From NCBI GenBank assembly GCA_008828725.1, contig MEHQ01002043.1:438875-502874 (forward strand): DNA of 64,000 nt, given 5' to 3'. Shown piece after piece: positions 35,301 to 47,174 of the stretch. The position numbers were made by a program, and so were the translations under genes. The stretch comes from Saccharina japonica. Its lineage: Eukaryota; Sar; Phaeophyceae; Laminariales; Laminariaceae. Within the stretch, counting starts at the first letter, position 1, and each line of letters starts with the position of its first letter. The notes below the pieces were generated by a model. It worked only from the letters and a program-made list of their open reading frames with translations. It was not told where the DNA came from and did no database searches.

Positions 35301-38300
35301 CGATTCGGGGTTAAGGGAACCCCGCTGTTCGGAAACCAAAACGCCTCAGCCAAAACGTGCCATCTCTCGCTATCGTAGCACGCGTCCTATGATATCGTTC
35401 ATCGTATAACGATGTGGCTCACCTATAGTCGATGGGACTGCTTCCCGGGTTGGCGTACACTGTTTTATCAAATTGGCATTTCTGTAAGAGATATATGAAT
35501 TACTCATGCTAAAGTCCTGGAAAACATTTGGTAGCATGCCTCGTGGACGTATCGCCCAGTCACAGACTAAACGTTTGTTTCACAGAGCCGAACACACACA
35601 CGCCTGAAAGCCCGATGTACCGCTATAGACATGAAGACCACGCCTAAAAACCTCCTGCGAGAAGCTTACATTCGGCGAGCAATCACGAGACACGCCAGCA
35701 GCAGTACGGTCCTACTCAATATGTACAAGAACAAACCTACTAATATCCAATATTAAGAGCACCGCAATGCAGCGGACGGAAAACGGCGTCCACTCCTCAC
35801 CGAAAACACGACATACGCGAACATGACGGTGCGGACCCGTTCCGCTTCGAGCAGGTGCAGGGGCAGAAGAACCTCCCTCAAGAAAGCAGCCCTCCTCCCC
35901 TCTCCGAGACTCTCGCCACCACCACCAGCACCACCACCGCCGCCCGCATTTTTCCCGCCCCCCTCTTCACCACCGCCGCCTCCCCTCGCACCCGGCTGCG
36001 TACCTCCACGAACGACGTTGTAGACACTGTGCAACCCCCCCCCCTCCATCTCACACGCTTTGCTAGCCAGGCCCAAGGGTTGCCGAACGAGTGGAAGCCG
36101 CTCCTCAGCTCCGGCTCGAGCGCTTCGCATACCGTTACCCCCACGGCCGTTTCGGACGGTTTCACGTCCGGGTTTATCCCCACTCCCCGAGGCCACTCCC
36201 TCGCCTCCCCCACCACCTCCGTTCGCGAGCTGCGGGTCGTAGGCGATTTCGAGGCAGGTCGTTTGGACACCCTCTCCCTCGCATGCCACCGCCTCCTGGC
36301 TGTACAACTCCGCCTTCGGGGTTGGGATGGGCTCGAAGCCGCGCCTGCATCCATAAGAGGGGAGACCACGAGAAACTATGAACCCGTGAATTAGAGGCCT
36401 GTTCTGCCTCAAGGCTACGCCGGTACCTTATACTAACAGGCATACCCCGAAATACTGCTAAGAGCGGCCCAGTTACCGGCATGCCAGATAGGAGGCAGTT
36501 TGCCTTTATTCAATGCATTTTCCAGTCTGCTGCACCTAACACAGCGTTTTCCGAAATCCCGGTGGCTACTTTTCACGCGCATCTAGGAGGCAGCACAGTC
36601 TACCACAGGCGTTCTACTGTACCTACTGTAACAGTGTGTTGCGTTAGCTTGGTGGTTGGTTCTTGTCGGTGCAACTTCCACTCTTTCGTGCTGACCAACA
36701 CAACATAGTGGGCTGATGAGTGTCATACCAGGTATCACACTAGGTTACTGGGTGTCACAGGCCAGGAGGTTTTCCAGTTTTGCCAGCAATGGTGTCTTAC
36801 CTACTAATAGTCAGTCAGCGCCGCCTGGGCAGGCTAGCAGGTTACCCCTTAAACCAACAGCAGGCTATTGGATATGAAAGGTCAATAGGATATCCTTTCT
36901 AACACCCAACACTAGCGAATGCCTACCCAGTCAGCACTGACAAGTAGGCTACCAATAGTCTACAGGATTTTCTCTTCTACCCAACCCTGTGTGGTAAATA
37001 CCTGTCGCCCCCCTTACGGACGTCCAAGGTCTCTTCGAGGAAGAACACCAGAGGAAAGCAAAGCACGGCCAGGACCGCCCCGAGGATATTCGGAAGCAGG
37101 TACGGGAACCTGGTTTCGTTCGGACAGTCGGCAGACAGCAGGCAGACGGGAGAAGCGCCAGCCGTTTTGTTGACCTACAGCCCTGTTGTGCAGTAGTAAA
37201 AACTACAGTCCTGTTGAATTATAAGGCAATATTGTTGTGCAGTAAGATGACTGAATTTGTTTGGGCGGTCTGCAGACAATAAAGGGGAGGAATAACACAA
37301 ACGGGGGGGGAAATGTTGTTAACCCAGACAGCGCTGTTGTGCAGTAAGAAGCACTAAATTGTTCCTGTTATTGTTGGCTCGAATATTGTTTGTATTGTTA
37401 AAATAGTGAAACACTAAAATCCAGCCTTTGGGAATGCAACACTGCTGTTGGAGTGACTACACTATCACCTTCCGAACAGCCCTGACTCCGAAAAGACGGT
37501 GGGGTAATGATTCGCCGGTTCCGCCAGCATGCCACCAATGCCAGACCCGAGAACAAGCCCAACAGCCCAGCAACCTTCATGGCGAGAGAGACGCGTGGAC
37601 CGGGCGAGTGAGGCGTTTTTGCACATTAAATATTTTGGAGCGAAGCGGCTTGCAACTGAACACCGGCCGCCTATAATATAGGGCATGCCTTAATGCCTTA
37701 CGTTTGAGCTGGGCAAAGCCGGAGATCCTATAGAAAACCTTCCAAGTTTCGTATTCCCTGTGACGGCACAGTGAGCCCTTCCTTCAGCAGTGCTTGTTGT
37801 CTTGTTTATTACGTGTAATCTTAATCTTTCGTATGCACGTGTATTGTGCTGTATGTACCTGTGACTGTACAGTACGTCCTTTCTTTAGCGTTGTTTTTGG
37901 CAAACCGGTCGCCCCGGTGGAGTAGTGGTCAGCTTCAAAGACTACTATCATTGGTACCCGAGTTCAAATCCCACCGTGGTGACAGATTTTGACTTTATTT
38001 GAAAAAATAAAAAGGAACCAATTGCTGAGAGCGCCTTCGTGGTGTGGGTAGGCGGAATCCGACGCAAGTCGACGAGGGAAGAAAGGGCTAAAATATTCTC
38101 GCGATAAAAATGCAAGGCAAGAACCGTAGTGGGGGAGGAGGGAGAAGAGCCTACTTTGTGACCCCGGATCTGAGTTACGACTAGGAAGGAGAGACAAAGA
38201 AGGGCAAAGATAATAAATGGGATGGACCAAAAAAACAAAATCGTGTAATGTTTCGTATGCAAGTGTCCTGTGCTGTATGTACCTATCCGACGGCGTATAT

Positions 38301-41300
38301 GTGGAGGCGTTATTTTGCAGCATCCCTCACAAATATGGACGTTTGTTGTATTAAACCCTCATCATCACATGCATGTACTCGTAGCGTGTAGCTGCGCGGT
38401 CACACGAACATCACCTGTGACGAAGCTCATGCCAACCACCTCGTGCTCTTTCCCGCACACCTCGGAGATCATCGTCTTGGAGTTCGCGATCATGCCGTTC
38501 AATGCTCCGGTCAGCACCCTGCTCGCACGCAAAACGAACGGAGTTTGTAGCAACCTGTCACCTTGAAGCGGTGGATTCATGAATGAAGAAAAATTAGCCA
38601 TTGTTCCCCCCGCTGTCTAACTGTCAAATAGTGGAGCGTCATTTCGTCCGGGCCTAGAGCCATGTGCCAACCAGCTAGGTGCGATGTTTTGGGAAAAACG
38701 TTGTTTTTAATGAAGGAGCTCCTAAACTGGGGGGCTACGTATACCCAGATATCTTGGCAGGGCCATTTGCGCTATACGTACGAACATGCCCAGCTATATG
38801 CTCAGTCGCCGTTTGACTGACGAGCATGCAGGGGTGTTTGGGTTCAGAAGGGTTTTCGTGCGTCAATCGGTTTGGGAATGATGTCGTTCTCTGACGCGTC
38901 TTTATTTGGCGCCACTGTTTTTCGTTTTTTTTGTCCTTCGCCTTTTGTTTTTGCGGTCAACACACGCTCCGCACATCGTCGGACGGGAAGCATAGACAGA
39001 GTAATACCCGTTGCACGTTTACACCAGCAGTAACTCGTGTGCGCACCAGCCTCGGACGCGTGCTACAGTAAAGGTAGCACGTTTTGGCTGAAATATTTTC
39101 GGAATGGTCTATTAAAGGCTCCTTAACCCAAAATCGTCGTTATTTTCACAATTGTGTTGCAATATGTTTCGTTGCTTACTTACAGTAGGACATGGGAGTG
39201 CTCATCGGGTAGCACTTTTTTTTTTTTTTTTTTTTTTTCCCCATCCAATTCATTATCTTCGCACTTCTGTCTCTCCACTCCCTAGTCGTAACTCAGATCC
39301 GGGGTCACAAAGTAGGTTCCTCTCCCTCCTCCCCCACTACGGTTCTTGCCTTGATTTTTTTATCGCGCAGAGGGTTCAGCCTTCCCAACGCTCGTCGATT
39401 TTCATCGAATTTTGCTAACTCACGCTCTCGCGCTTTCAGCTAGTCAAGATTTTTTGCGAGAAAAAGTCCCTACGAGCATGCACACGGGGGGGCTCGAACT
39501 CGTGACCTTGACGCTAACAAGCTTCGTGGTTACCTGCTAGCCCACCGGGGCGACCGGCGCTTTGTTTTCCTCCAAACCCAGTGTTTGGTGGGGTATAGAT
39601 CTCCTCAAGTGACCGCCCTCAGGAACACAATGGTGCACCTCTACCATAGCATGCGTTCTCTCAAAATCGGTAGTTGGATGGGGTGTAGACCTCCCTATGC
39701 TAGGAGCCATAGACACCACTCTGCTCGGGGATATAGTCCCCGTTTGATATTCAAATGAGAGTCAATACGGGGGCATTATTTCCAGCCAAGCTGGCGCACC
39801 TCCCACCCGTTGCAGGAGTCCGAACGCTTTACACAGGGGTCTGAACGGTTTACAAATCGGCTTCCGGATCATTTGAATTGGTAATATTGCATTGGTTGAT
39901 TATTGTGCTACACTATGGGGATTGTGTTGTTACTCTATCGCGTTTAGCTCATCCATCGTTAGCTCGAACGTTTGATGCTTTCCTTTATTCTAGTCGGTAC
40001 CTCAAGTCTCAACGCGCAGCCCCCTTTCCCTCCCTCCCGCTACGTACAGCACTACTACAGTGCTATGCTTGAATAGCAATGGGGTTGCGCGCGGAATGGT
40101 CGATCATATCACACCGCCGACATGCGCTGCTGGGGTGCACCGAGGCTGCGACATGTGTGCCACCTACAGGCTGCCGGACGGTGGCGATGCAGCGCAGCGA
40201 TGAAAGCGACTCCTGGTCAACGACTGAGCCATGGGATGATTGGGAGGCGGGGTGGGGGGAGGGTAATTTCATGCATGGCCGTAGCCGTATGGCCATAGCC
40301 CCTCACATCCCTACAATGCCGAGATGGAGCACGTCGGGTGTTCACCGACCACGCAGACATTGCTTACACCAAGCGCGGAGGGCCGTGGTGTTCAGCGAGT
40401 CGCAAGAAGGGCGACCTATATCACTATCAAGAACCGCTTGTGGAGCGGACTTGCATATGGACGACAGCGTCGAATAACTTGGTTTGTTGTTTGGTGTGCC
40501 AACTTCCAGATACAGCAACGAACGGGTAGACCATGCAACTTCCATGAGGGGGACTTGTTTGATGGCATACCCTCCTCATCCGAGGAACAATCCAATATCT
40601 TTAGAAACCCATTTCCTATTTGTGTTTTTACAAATAGGAGTACGTATGAGAAGGAAGGAGTAAAGACAGCAAATACATGGAGAACCCTAAGCTGAAGCCG
40701 GAAGTACTACTGTAGGGACATAATTGGGATAGACTTTGAGCAGAGGGCTCGTTTTTGTTTCCGTGGTTTTCTTGTCTCGGGCAATGCCTATGTTTCAGCG
40801 TGATCAACCTTAACGTTAATGCTACGCACTGATTGTAGGATGGCAAGGAAAATACTAATTGTATTATTCGATACCAGGTGTGTATCTACCGGTCGGTACT
40901 GTACAGTACGAGCCCATGGGTTATTGTTCAACGGGATAATTTGTGTTTTGCCCCCTCGAATTCGGTTTCTCGGGCGAGGTACCGGCATACTGTAGAGTCT
41001 CGTCGAGCGACACACACCGCAACATCTACAGTAGTAGACGCACCCCTACAGCAGTAGAGTAGCATGCGCTGACTCGAGGGCCATCAAACCATTGGCGTTG
41101 ACTCGAGATCCAACAAAACGTAGGTGAACAAACACCATAGACATACATACATACATACATACATACATACATACATACATACACACAGCTAATATCTCGC
41201 CCAGGGATTGCTCATCCCTGGCCTCTCAGAGCTCCCACTTTGAACACCGCCTCCTTTCATTACTTGGTCATCTCTTTGTTCCGTATATACTGTAGTTGCG

Positions 41301-42802
41301 AGTGGCTTCTTCCTCTTTCAGTTTTGGGTTCGTGCGAGTGCCCAGAGAGCACGGCAGCGCGGGCGAGCCCGGCACCATCACCGGTATGGGAGGGCGCTGG
41401 CCAGTAGAGGGGGGGACGGAAGGAGCGCGGTCGCCTTTTTCGTGGCTAGGCGTGGCGTGTCCATTGAGACACGAGGGAAGCATGAAGGGTCTTTGTCTGC
41501 GTTGCTGCTTGCTGTATCAATCCAGTATGTCATAATTATAAAGGTCGTTTATTGGTGTAGAAGAACATTCAAGCGGTGCTTATTTTTCGGAACACAAACC
41601 AATTTTTTAAATCAGAGAGTGACAGCAAGGCGGTTTGAACACCATCATGCTCGAGCGGGCGAACGAGGGCCACGGTGAGCACCGGGCTTCACGCGATGCG
41701 GGCCACGGGGCTCACTGGGGCAGAGAGGTAGTAAAGCTCGACCCGGGCCGAATCGATGGCGAGGTGATCGCGGGGTGGCTGGAAGCGTCGAGGGTGACAG
41801 AACGCGACAGCAGTCGTTTTAACTTTTTGTTTTTTGAGCGGCGCGATCACGACAATACGAGTACGAGTTCGTATGTCATTCGAAGTGCTACTGCTGTTAC
41901 TGCTGTTGTTGCTTGCCGTTTTTATTCGAGTACGAGTACGAGTTCGAGTATAATACGAGTACGAGTACGAGTCGAGTACGAGTACGAGTCGAGCACGAGT
42001 ACGAGTCGAGTACGAGTCGAGTACGAGTCGAGTACGAGTACGAGTACGAGTACGTATGTATCATACGTCTTTCTCAGTTTTGTGGATTTTTTTGTTTTGC
42101 ATTCTTCACAACTTGGCGACCGTGCTGGTGTTGTGCGTTTTCTCTTTCATACAATAAAGTATACCAGGTATACTCGTACAAAGTACGAAGTACTTCGTAC
42201 TCGTAATATTGTAATATGTGAGGTAATATTAATAGTGTTGTACTACCACACATACTAACGAAAAATGCACAACTCACACACCCACAGCAGACAGCGCAGC
42301 GCCGTGCCGTTGAGCCGTGTTGCCGTGATTTCTCTTTCGAACGTACAGCTTTGTCGTCCTGGAGCATGGAGCTATTGTGCATCCCGAGCGTGGTTTGCAT
42401 GCATGTCAAGTCCGCCGTTTCTTCGCTGTGCACCATGAACCTCTTACCATGAACCTCTTGGCATTTTCAAGTCGCGGTGCCTGCACTACATCATGGGGGC
42501 CTCTTCTGTACCCCTTTCCTTGCGCGAGCGTAGCGGGCGGCGTCAGCCGCCCGCGAAGCGGAGCCCTTGTACATACATACATATATACTCTAATATTGTA
42601 CCGAGCCACGTCCCTCACCTTATCCAAACAGCCCAGAAATACGAGGTCGACAATCCGAAAGCGATCAGTAGTAGCCCCGTGGAAACCAGCCCCAGGTACA
42701 TGACCGGCAGTCGGCCGTAGCGGTCAGCGACGCGACCCCACAGGTACGAGCCCGCGAAACGCCCGATCATGAAGGCCGACGACAGGTAGCCCGCGTAGTA
42801 AC
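32335..42802 (-). CDS. Major facilitator superfamily transporter (ZIF-like), eight exons seen, 5' end missing
   Basis: Minus-strand exons 42802-42619, 38518-38415, 37574-37469, 37109-37002, 36344-35801, 34809-34714, 34213-33992 and 32682-32335 join with compatible phases and GT-AG ends, about 570 residues to the stop. MFS signatures appear in order: YYAGYLSSAFMIGRFAGSYL then WGRVADRYGRLPVMYLG (the TM2-3 loop motif), RVLTGALNGMIANSKTMISE (TM4), WAVGLVLGSGIGGMLAEPA (TM5), FPYLLPNILGAVLAVLCFPL (TM6), QEVYPLWALST (TM7-8), GGGMLVFELGIYPFVAKRIG, and HPSQRGTINGLQMMLGSLAK. The spacing resembles ZIF/ZIF-like antiporters of plants, fungi and algae, which export small organic ligands or metals across the vacuolar or plasma membrane; the substrate here is unknown. 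The 181-codon exon 36344-35801 encodes a long Gly-rich central loop. The exon for TM1 was not found. Introns carry SINEs, retroposons and microsatellites. Confidence 0.88.
33306..33665 (-). repeat. Retroposon R: one copy and a separate 3' end, in an MFS intron
   Basis: At 33306-33550 the minus strand matches the 3' half of the copies at 46.4-47.0 and 55.1-55.6 kb (TTGTAGGGATGTGAGGGTCT, then CATACGACTACGGCC). At 33600-33640 a second 3' end reads CATGAGTACACC followed by a run of ten or more C on the minus strand, with the CATGAGTACACC unit duplicated. Confidence 0.7.
37907..38240 (+). mobile_element. tRNA-derived SINE, copy 1
   Basis: The head GGTCGCCCCGGTGGAGTAGT has an A-box-like part, followed by a B-box-like CGAGTTCAAATCCC. 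The body includes TGCTGAGAGCGCC, GTCGACGAGGGAAGAAAGG, TTCTCGCGATAAAAATGCAA, GTAGTGGGGGAGGAGGGAGA, CCCGGATCTGAGTTACGACT and a 3' A-rich end. It sits in the MFS intron between 37575 and 38414. A ~40-bp sequence (TCGTATGCACGTGTATTGTG / TCGTATGCAAGTGTCCTGTG) lies on both sides of it. Confidence 0.88.
39040..39700 (+). repeat. Dispersed repeat D, copy 2, split by a SINE
   Basis: The left part (39040-39215) matches 10870-11030; the right part (about 39570-39680) matches 11060-11160. The insertion point corresponds to the GTATATAC region of copy 1. The SINE at 39216-39555 therefore inserted into an existing repeat copy. Confidence 0.78.
39216..39555 (-). mobile_element. tRNA-derived SINE, copy 3
   Basis: The minus-strand head GGTCGCCCCGGTGGGCTAGC and B-box-like CGAGTTCGAGCCCCCC are followed by the shared body and a long A tail (about 24 T on the plus strand). 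The head is nearly identical to copy 4. It is nested in repeat D. Confidence 0.9.
40258..40510 (-). repeat. Retroposon R, diverged copy, in an MFS intron
   Basis: The minus strand carries GAAGTTGGCACACC, a CCGCTCCACAAGCGG-type segment, ATTGTAGGGATGTGAGGGGC and TACGGCCATGCATG, in the same order as the 46.7-47.0-kb copy. It ends in a C-rich stretch at the low-coordinate side. Confidence 0.65.
41143..41182. repeat. ACAT tetranucleotide microsatellite
   Basis: About ten consecutive ACAT units lie in the large MFS intron. Confidence 0.95.
41858..42055 (+). repeat. TACGAG hexamer array
   Basis: Long runs of GAGTACGAGTACGAG with occasional TCGAG variants are interrupted between about 41885 and 41925. 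The motif is an expansion of the TACGAGTA string scattered through the whole window. Confidence 0.9.
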
Positions 42803-43338
42803 CTGCATGAAACGGCCAGTTTGTGGTGCATCCACAGCAATCAAACACGTGCAACGGCGGTAGAGGTTCGCCATTTTGTTTTGTTCTGAGGCCGCTCACA
42901 CCAGGAGAGCTTTACACTAATAGTAAGTCACCCAATAAAATAAACATATTTTTGATACAAAAAATATAAATCATACACTTGATACAACTCATACCACTCA
43001 TGCAACGCATACACCACAGGTTCTACTCGTAGCCTGACATGTTCCTTTATGGGGTGTAAGCTTCTACTGAGCCGAGGTGCTTCACTCGTGTGTTTCGGGC
43101 TTGGTGCTTGTTGCACAGCAGTGCCTTTTGTACGCGTCACGCTAGGGTCCATGCGAGGGTTGCCAGAACCCACCGCCAACAGCAGTGACTACTTAAACCA
43201 CGATGGGGCTTATTTGCCCTTTTTGTGTCTATATTGTATTTGTTTCATGCACTGCCACACTGGTTAATCTCATCTCTGCGAAGCGATTTCACGGGCACTA
43301 CAGACTCATCCCACGGTAGGGGCGCAGCAGACTTTTCT

Positions 43339-44115
43339 GAGCTCCTCACATGAGGAGCTCAATATCTCACCCGAAGCATGACTTCGAAACATTCGGTCGC
43401 GCAACCGGACCAAACCTTCCAATGCGGTAGTCCAAAAACAAACAGATCAGAAAAATGATAATATTTTCCGGTGGTTACTCACGTGAGGAGCTCAACCGGT
43501 CAGAAAACATTGAGCCCAAAAGTGGTACCCCTACCGTGGGATAGCTCTATAGCGGGCAACCGGCACTATAAAGGGATCACTACCATTACGGGGGACCACA
43601 GTAAATAGGGGGAACATTTTGTGAGTAAAAAGAGGTACATATATAGGTTTTTGTGTGCGCGTAGGTCCTATTTACTATGGTCCCCCGTGAGACCGTACCT
43701 TCAAGGTCTGCTACGATAAGGGTAACGACTTATTCCACCGTAGGTAGGTATAGGTAGGTATAGGGGTTGGTTTCAATTAGTATTCTCCTTCTGAGGCATT
43801 ATTTTATGTTTCTGACCGGTTACTGGGCTTTTCAAGTGGGCAACTATACCGATGTGTATGACATTTTTGCTCGTATATTTGTTTTAGGACTAGCGCATAC
43901 AGCGCATAAAACGCCTTCAAGTGTTTTGGTCGGGTTGCACGCGAACAAACGTTCTTCGAACTCATGATTCGGGTGAGATATTGAGATCCACATACATGTG
44001 AGGAGTTCAGAAAGTAAGCCGACAACCCTCCGCGGCCGGACTGCGCGAACAAACGTTCTTCGAAGTCATGATTCGGGTGAGATTTTGAGATCCACGTCCT
44101 TGTCAGGAGCTCAAC
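43339..44115. repeat. Fold-back dispersed repeat with AGGAGCTCAA/TCTCACCCGAA arms
   Basis: GAGGAGCTCAATATCTCACC and CGAAGCATGACTTCGAA at 43355-43390 recur inverted at 43957-44012 and again at 44051-44115 (TCGGGTGAGAT...GAGCTCAAC). A third relative is at 34410-34470 beside MFS exons. Function and class are unknown. Confidence 0.65.
43589..43687. mobile_element. MITE, ~99 bp
   Basis: Perfect or near-perfect TIR: left CGGGGGACCACAGTAAATAG; right in reverse complement CGGGGGACCATAGTAAATAG. It is flanked by TTA on the left and TGA on the right, so a TTA/TAA-type duplication is possible but mutated. It is related to the copy at 27645-27750. Confidence 0.75.
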
Positions 44116-44712
44116 AAATAAACCGCCACCACCCTCCGTGACATTGCTCCGGCATTTCTTGGCTCATTTTTTTACTAGGTGACGTGGCCTCCTCTTTAAC
44201 CCACGACCTTTGCAATGCGAATATATATTTATTTTAGATATTTTTTTGGTATCTTGTGGGGGGGGTGGATTTATTTGTACATCGTAGTTGCACTTGTAAG
44301 AGTAGTATGGTTCGGTATGCCTTTTAAGAGCAACCTGAAAGTGAGTTGAATTAATTGTTGGAAGGGTCGTATAATATGGGTTGTATGGCTTAACCCCTTA
44401 AGAACTGGTCCCCCGTTATTGGGGACAAACTACTTGGAATTAGTGTGGGCTGAGTTGTCCATTTGTTAATGGGTAAATATAAGAGTTGTCGACGCCGATT
44501 TGTCACCGTCAGTTTCACAGTACACTTAGTACCCATGCTTTGCTCGATGGGAGAAATCGTGCACGTGGTATGACTTCCGCACGTGGATGGGTGGATGGCT
44601 CAGGCAGCCGTCATGGACATGGCGGGAGCAAACGCTCAGGCGTAAAGAAAATGCAGAAAACATATATGATAAGACTTCAGTATCGCATTGCACCCCGAAG
44701 GACAAAAAATAA

Positions 44713-45546
44713 GACCTATGCCAATGCGAGAGCGATGTTTGAAAGCGATGTTTGAAATATTTCCCTGGAATTTCAGGCTGAAGATCCGCTCGTACCGCCG
44801 CTGTGGGAAAACAGGGAAAAATGTTTGATGTTTTTCTTATTTTTTGTCAAACGGCTGGAGGCGGCGAAATTTGCTTTTTGTTGTTGCAAATCGTCAACAC
44901 CCTGATAAAAATCAGCTCGTGCGACGATAGACCTTCGATCTCGACATAGACTCAGCCCACGGCCAACCCGCTTCGGGTCGGGCAAGGCCAACGAGTGTAG
45001 ATGACGGCCTCGAAGGTATAAGGTGGATCCATGGTCTAGGGGGCGAGAGATTGCCGGCGGCGTCCTACGCTCTTCTCCCAAACCCGGAAAAAAAAACTAT
45101 TTTTTGCCATTTGAGACGGATCGAGAAATTTGTCATCTGGTTTATGCACACCAGCAGCCAATTGCTTGTTTACCAGACGCCTGGCCAGCGCCCGCCACAT
45201 ATCACCGGCCATCGTGTGAACACGGTGACCCTAGGATGGGTCGGAGCCCGTAACGAGCGCACCGCGTTCAGAATTCATGACGCAGTCGTTGGTTTCGTCG
45301 ATCCATGTCTGTCGAGGACTCGGAATCTCGCCGCTTCGAGCTAACATCCGCCTGAGTTTTTCTCAAGCCGATTTTGTCCCAACATCGGCCTGAGAATTGC
45401 CTTTTTCGGGCTTTTCCAAAAGTTGGGAATATTCCGTTTTAATAATCGGTCCCATAGCAAGCTTGTTCTGGAAAAATTTGGCGGGGATCTTAGGAATTCA
45501 AACTTTCTAGGGTAACTTTGCTTTCCCATTGGCATATATATAGGTC
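44713..45546. mobile_element. PIF/Harbinger-like MITE family H1, copy 1
   Basis: The TIR begins GACCTATGCCAATG at the left and, in reverse complement, GACCTATATATATG at the right, followed by GGAAAGCAAAGTTACCC. It is flanked on both sides by TAA. It aligns almost throughout with copy 2 (51983-52799). TAA/TTA 3-bp duplications are characteristic of PIF/Harbinger. No transposase is encoded. Confidence 0.85.
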
Positions 45547-45799
45547 TAAGACACGTAAAAAAACTATAAAATACAGAAAAAAGTAGGAAGTAAGTGGGCA
45601 AGATGAGAGGCAGTCTATTTATTGCTCTCTTCCCTACATCCTACAGATGTTTCCATATGCTTCAATGGCTACCTCAACGTTCACAATGCATACCTGGTAT
45701 GTATACTAATAATACCAAATGGAGAATGCTCCCACGCACAAACTTCTTCGGGCCATTGCATATATATATATATGTAATTTACCAAGGTTAGGTTCTGTA

Positions 45800-46370
45800 G
45801 GGTTCGTGGATTTAGGGTACGGGTATGGGTGTCTTACAGAACTTACAGAACTTCCAGAAGTTCCGGGTACGGGTATAAAACCCTCACACAACTCACAGAA
45901 GTTCCGGGTATTGTGGCACGGGCGTACATAACTCACAGAAGTTCCGGGCAGGTATACAAATGTTGTACTGGTACCCCCGGTATTGTAACACGGGGCGTAC
46001 AGATCTTACAGAAGTTCCAGGTACGGGTATGAAGGTCGTACATAACTTATAGAAGTTCCGGGTACGGGTATAAAACCCTTACAGAACTCACAGAAGTTCC
46101 GGGTATTGTGGCAGGGGGCGTACAGAACTCCCAGAAGTTCCAGGCGGGTATAAAAATGTTGTACCGGTACCCCGGGTATTGTGGCTCCGTCGCACAGAAC
46201 TTATATAAGTTATGGGTACGGGTATGAAGGTCACACAGAACTCACAGAAGTTCCGGGTATTGTGACACGGGCGTACAGAACTTACAGAAGTTCCGGAAAT
46301 TTTGTGTGGAACGGGCGTACATAACTCACAGAAGTTCCGATTGTGGCCCGGACGTACAGAACTCACAAAA
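45800..46370. repeat. ~55-62-bp minisatellite (CAGAAGTTCCGGGTA units)
   Basis: Units contain ACTCACAGAAGTTCCGGGTA, then either CGGGTATAAAA or TTGTGGCACGGGCGTAC. Two unit types alternate irregularly. Small ORFs in the array (for example 45829-46032) are repeat by-products. Confidence 0.88.
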
Positions 46371-46444
46371 AATCTCATTATGGCACAGGCAAGGGTGTGC
46401 GCGGATCTGAATCCCGTACACCCCATTACCCTAGCACTTTTTGC

Positions 46445-46957
46445 CCCCCCCCCCCGGGGTATATTTATAGGTTGGGTTGGCGTCGGTTGGCAACGACGCT
46501 GTAAAACACGCCACTCGCTGCGTGAGCTAGACAACCAGGGTGCCGTTTTTTTCTGTTATTTTTTTTTGGCGGTCACCAAAGCTGGCGGTCGAGTAGATCA
46601 TTTGTGCGGGGTGGAGAACCTTTGTTCCGCACAAGGGGAATGGTCGTATCACGTAGTGTTAATATGGTAAGGCGTCCGCGAGGCAGTTACATAGTAAAAC
46701 CCATTGCTGTCTCCGGAAGTGGCCACACCAGAAATTAAATTAACTCATTGAAGCTGTCGTCCATATGCAAGTCCGCCTCAGAGGCGGTTCTTAGCAGGAT
46801 GCAGCTCACCCTCCATGCGACTCGCCCAATACCTCACGGTGTTTCGCGCTTGGTGCAAGCAATGTCTGCCTGGTTGGTGAAAACCCAACGCGCTCCGTCC
46901 CGGCATTGTAGGGATGCGAGGGTCTATGGTCATATGACTACGGCCGTGCACAACATG
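46445..46957 (+). mobile_element. Retroposon R, nearly complete copy
   Basis: It runs from GGCGTCGGTTGGCAACGACG through GTAAAACACGCCACTCGCTG, a T run, CACAAGGGGAATGGTCGTAT and TTGTAGGGATGCGAGGGTCT to CATGAGTACACC, and then a very long C-rich tract (46958-47000). It is almost identical to 55067-55560, which has a target duplication. Confidence 0.82.
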
Positions 46958-47000
46958 AGTACACCCCCCCCCCCCCCCCCCTCCCCCACCCCCCCCCCCC
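46958..47000 (+). repeat. Poly-C tract at the end of retroposon R
   Basis: Nearly pure C, broken by single T and A residues, directly after GAGTACA. Similar C runs follow the same terminus at 33600, which suggests a C tail belonging to the family. Confidence 0.8.
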
Positions 47001-47174
47001 ACCAGCGAAAAAAAAATAGGGGGGGTCTCTAAAACCAAGTTAAAAAAAGGAACAAAAAACGAAAAAAAAATAGTTTCCGCTCATTTCGTCCTGTGATAAC
47101 AGCGATCCGGTTTGTTTTTCATTCTGACCTTCCTACAAGTAAGTGTGGTGTCCTTTTCTCTTTTTTTTTTACGC

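Larger units (their letters stand above)
38519..42618. other. Large MFS intron (4.1 kb) filled with repeats
   Basis: This intron contains dispersed repeat D copy 2, SINE copy 3, a retroposon R copy, an ACAT microsatellite and a TACGAG hexamer array, each listed separately. No additional exon or independent gene was recognised. Confidence 0.6.
42803..44712. other. Region upstream of the MFS exons
   Basis: The TM1 exon of the transporter should lie here or further upstream, but no frame with a suitable hydrophobic segment and phase-1 donor was recognised. The stretch contains a MITE (43589-43687) and a fold-back repeat (43339-44115). Confidence 0.4.

Noticed and set aside
45829..46534. ORFs in the 45.8-46.4 kb region
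   Set aside because: They follow the minisatellite periodicity, occur on both strands, and have repetitive Ser/Arg/Tyr composition.
46958..47000. Poly-C as a telomere or sequencing artefact
   Set aside because: The tract directly follows the conserved terminus of retroposon R, and a second copy of that terminus at 33.6 kb is also followed by C, so a family tail is the simpler reading. Its exact length may still be an assembly artefact.
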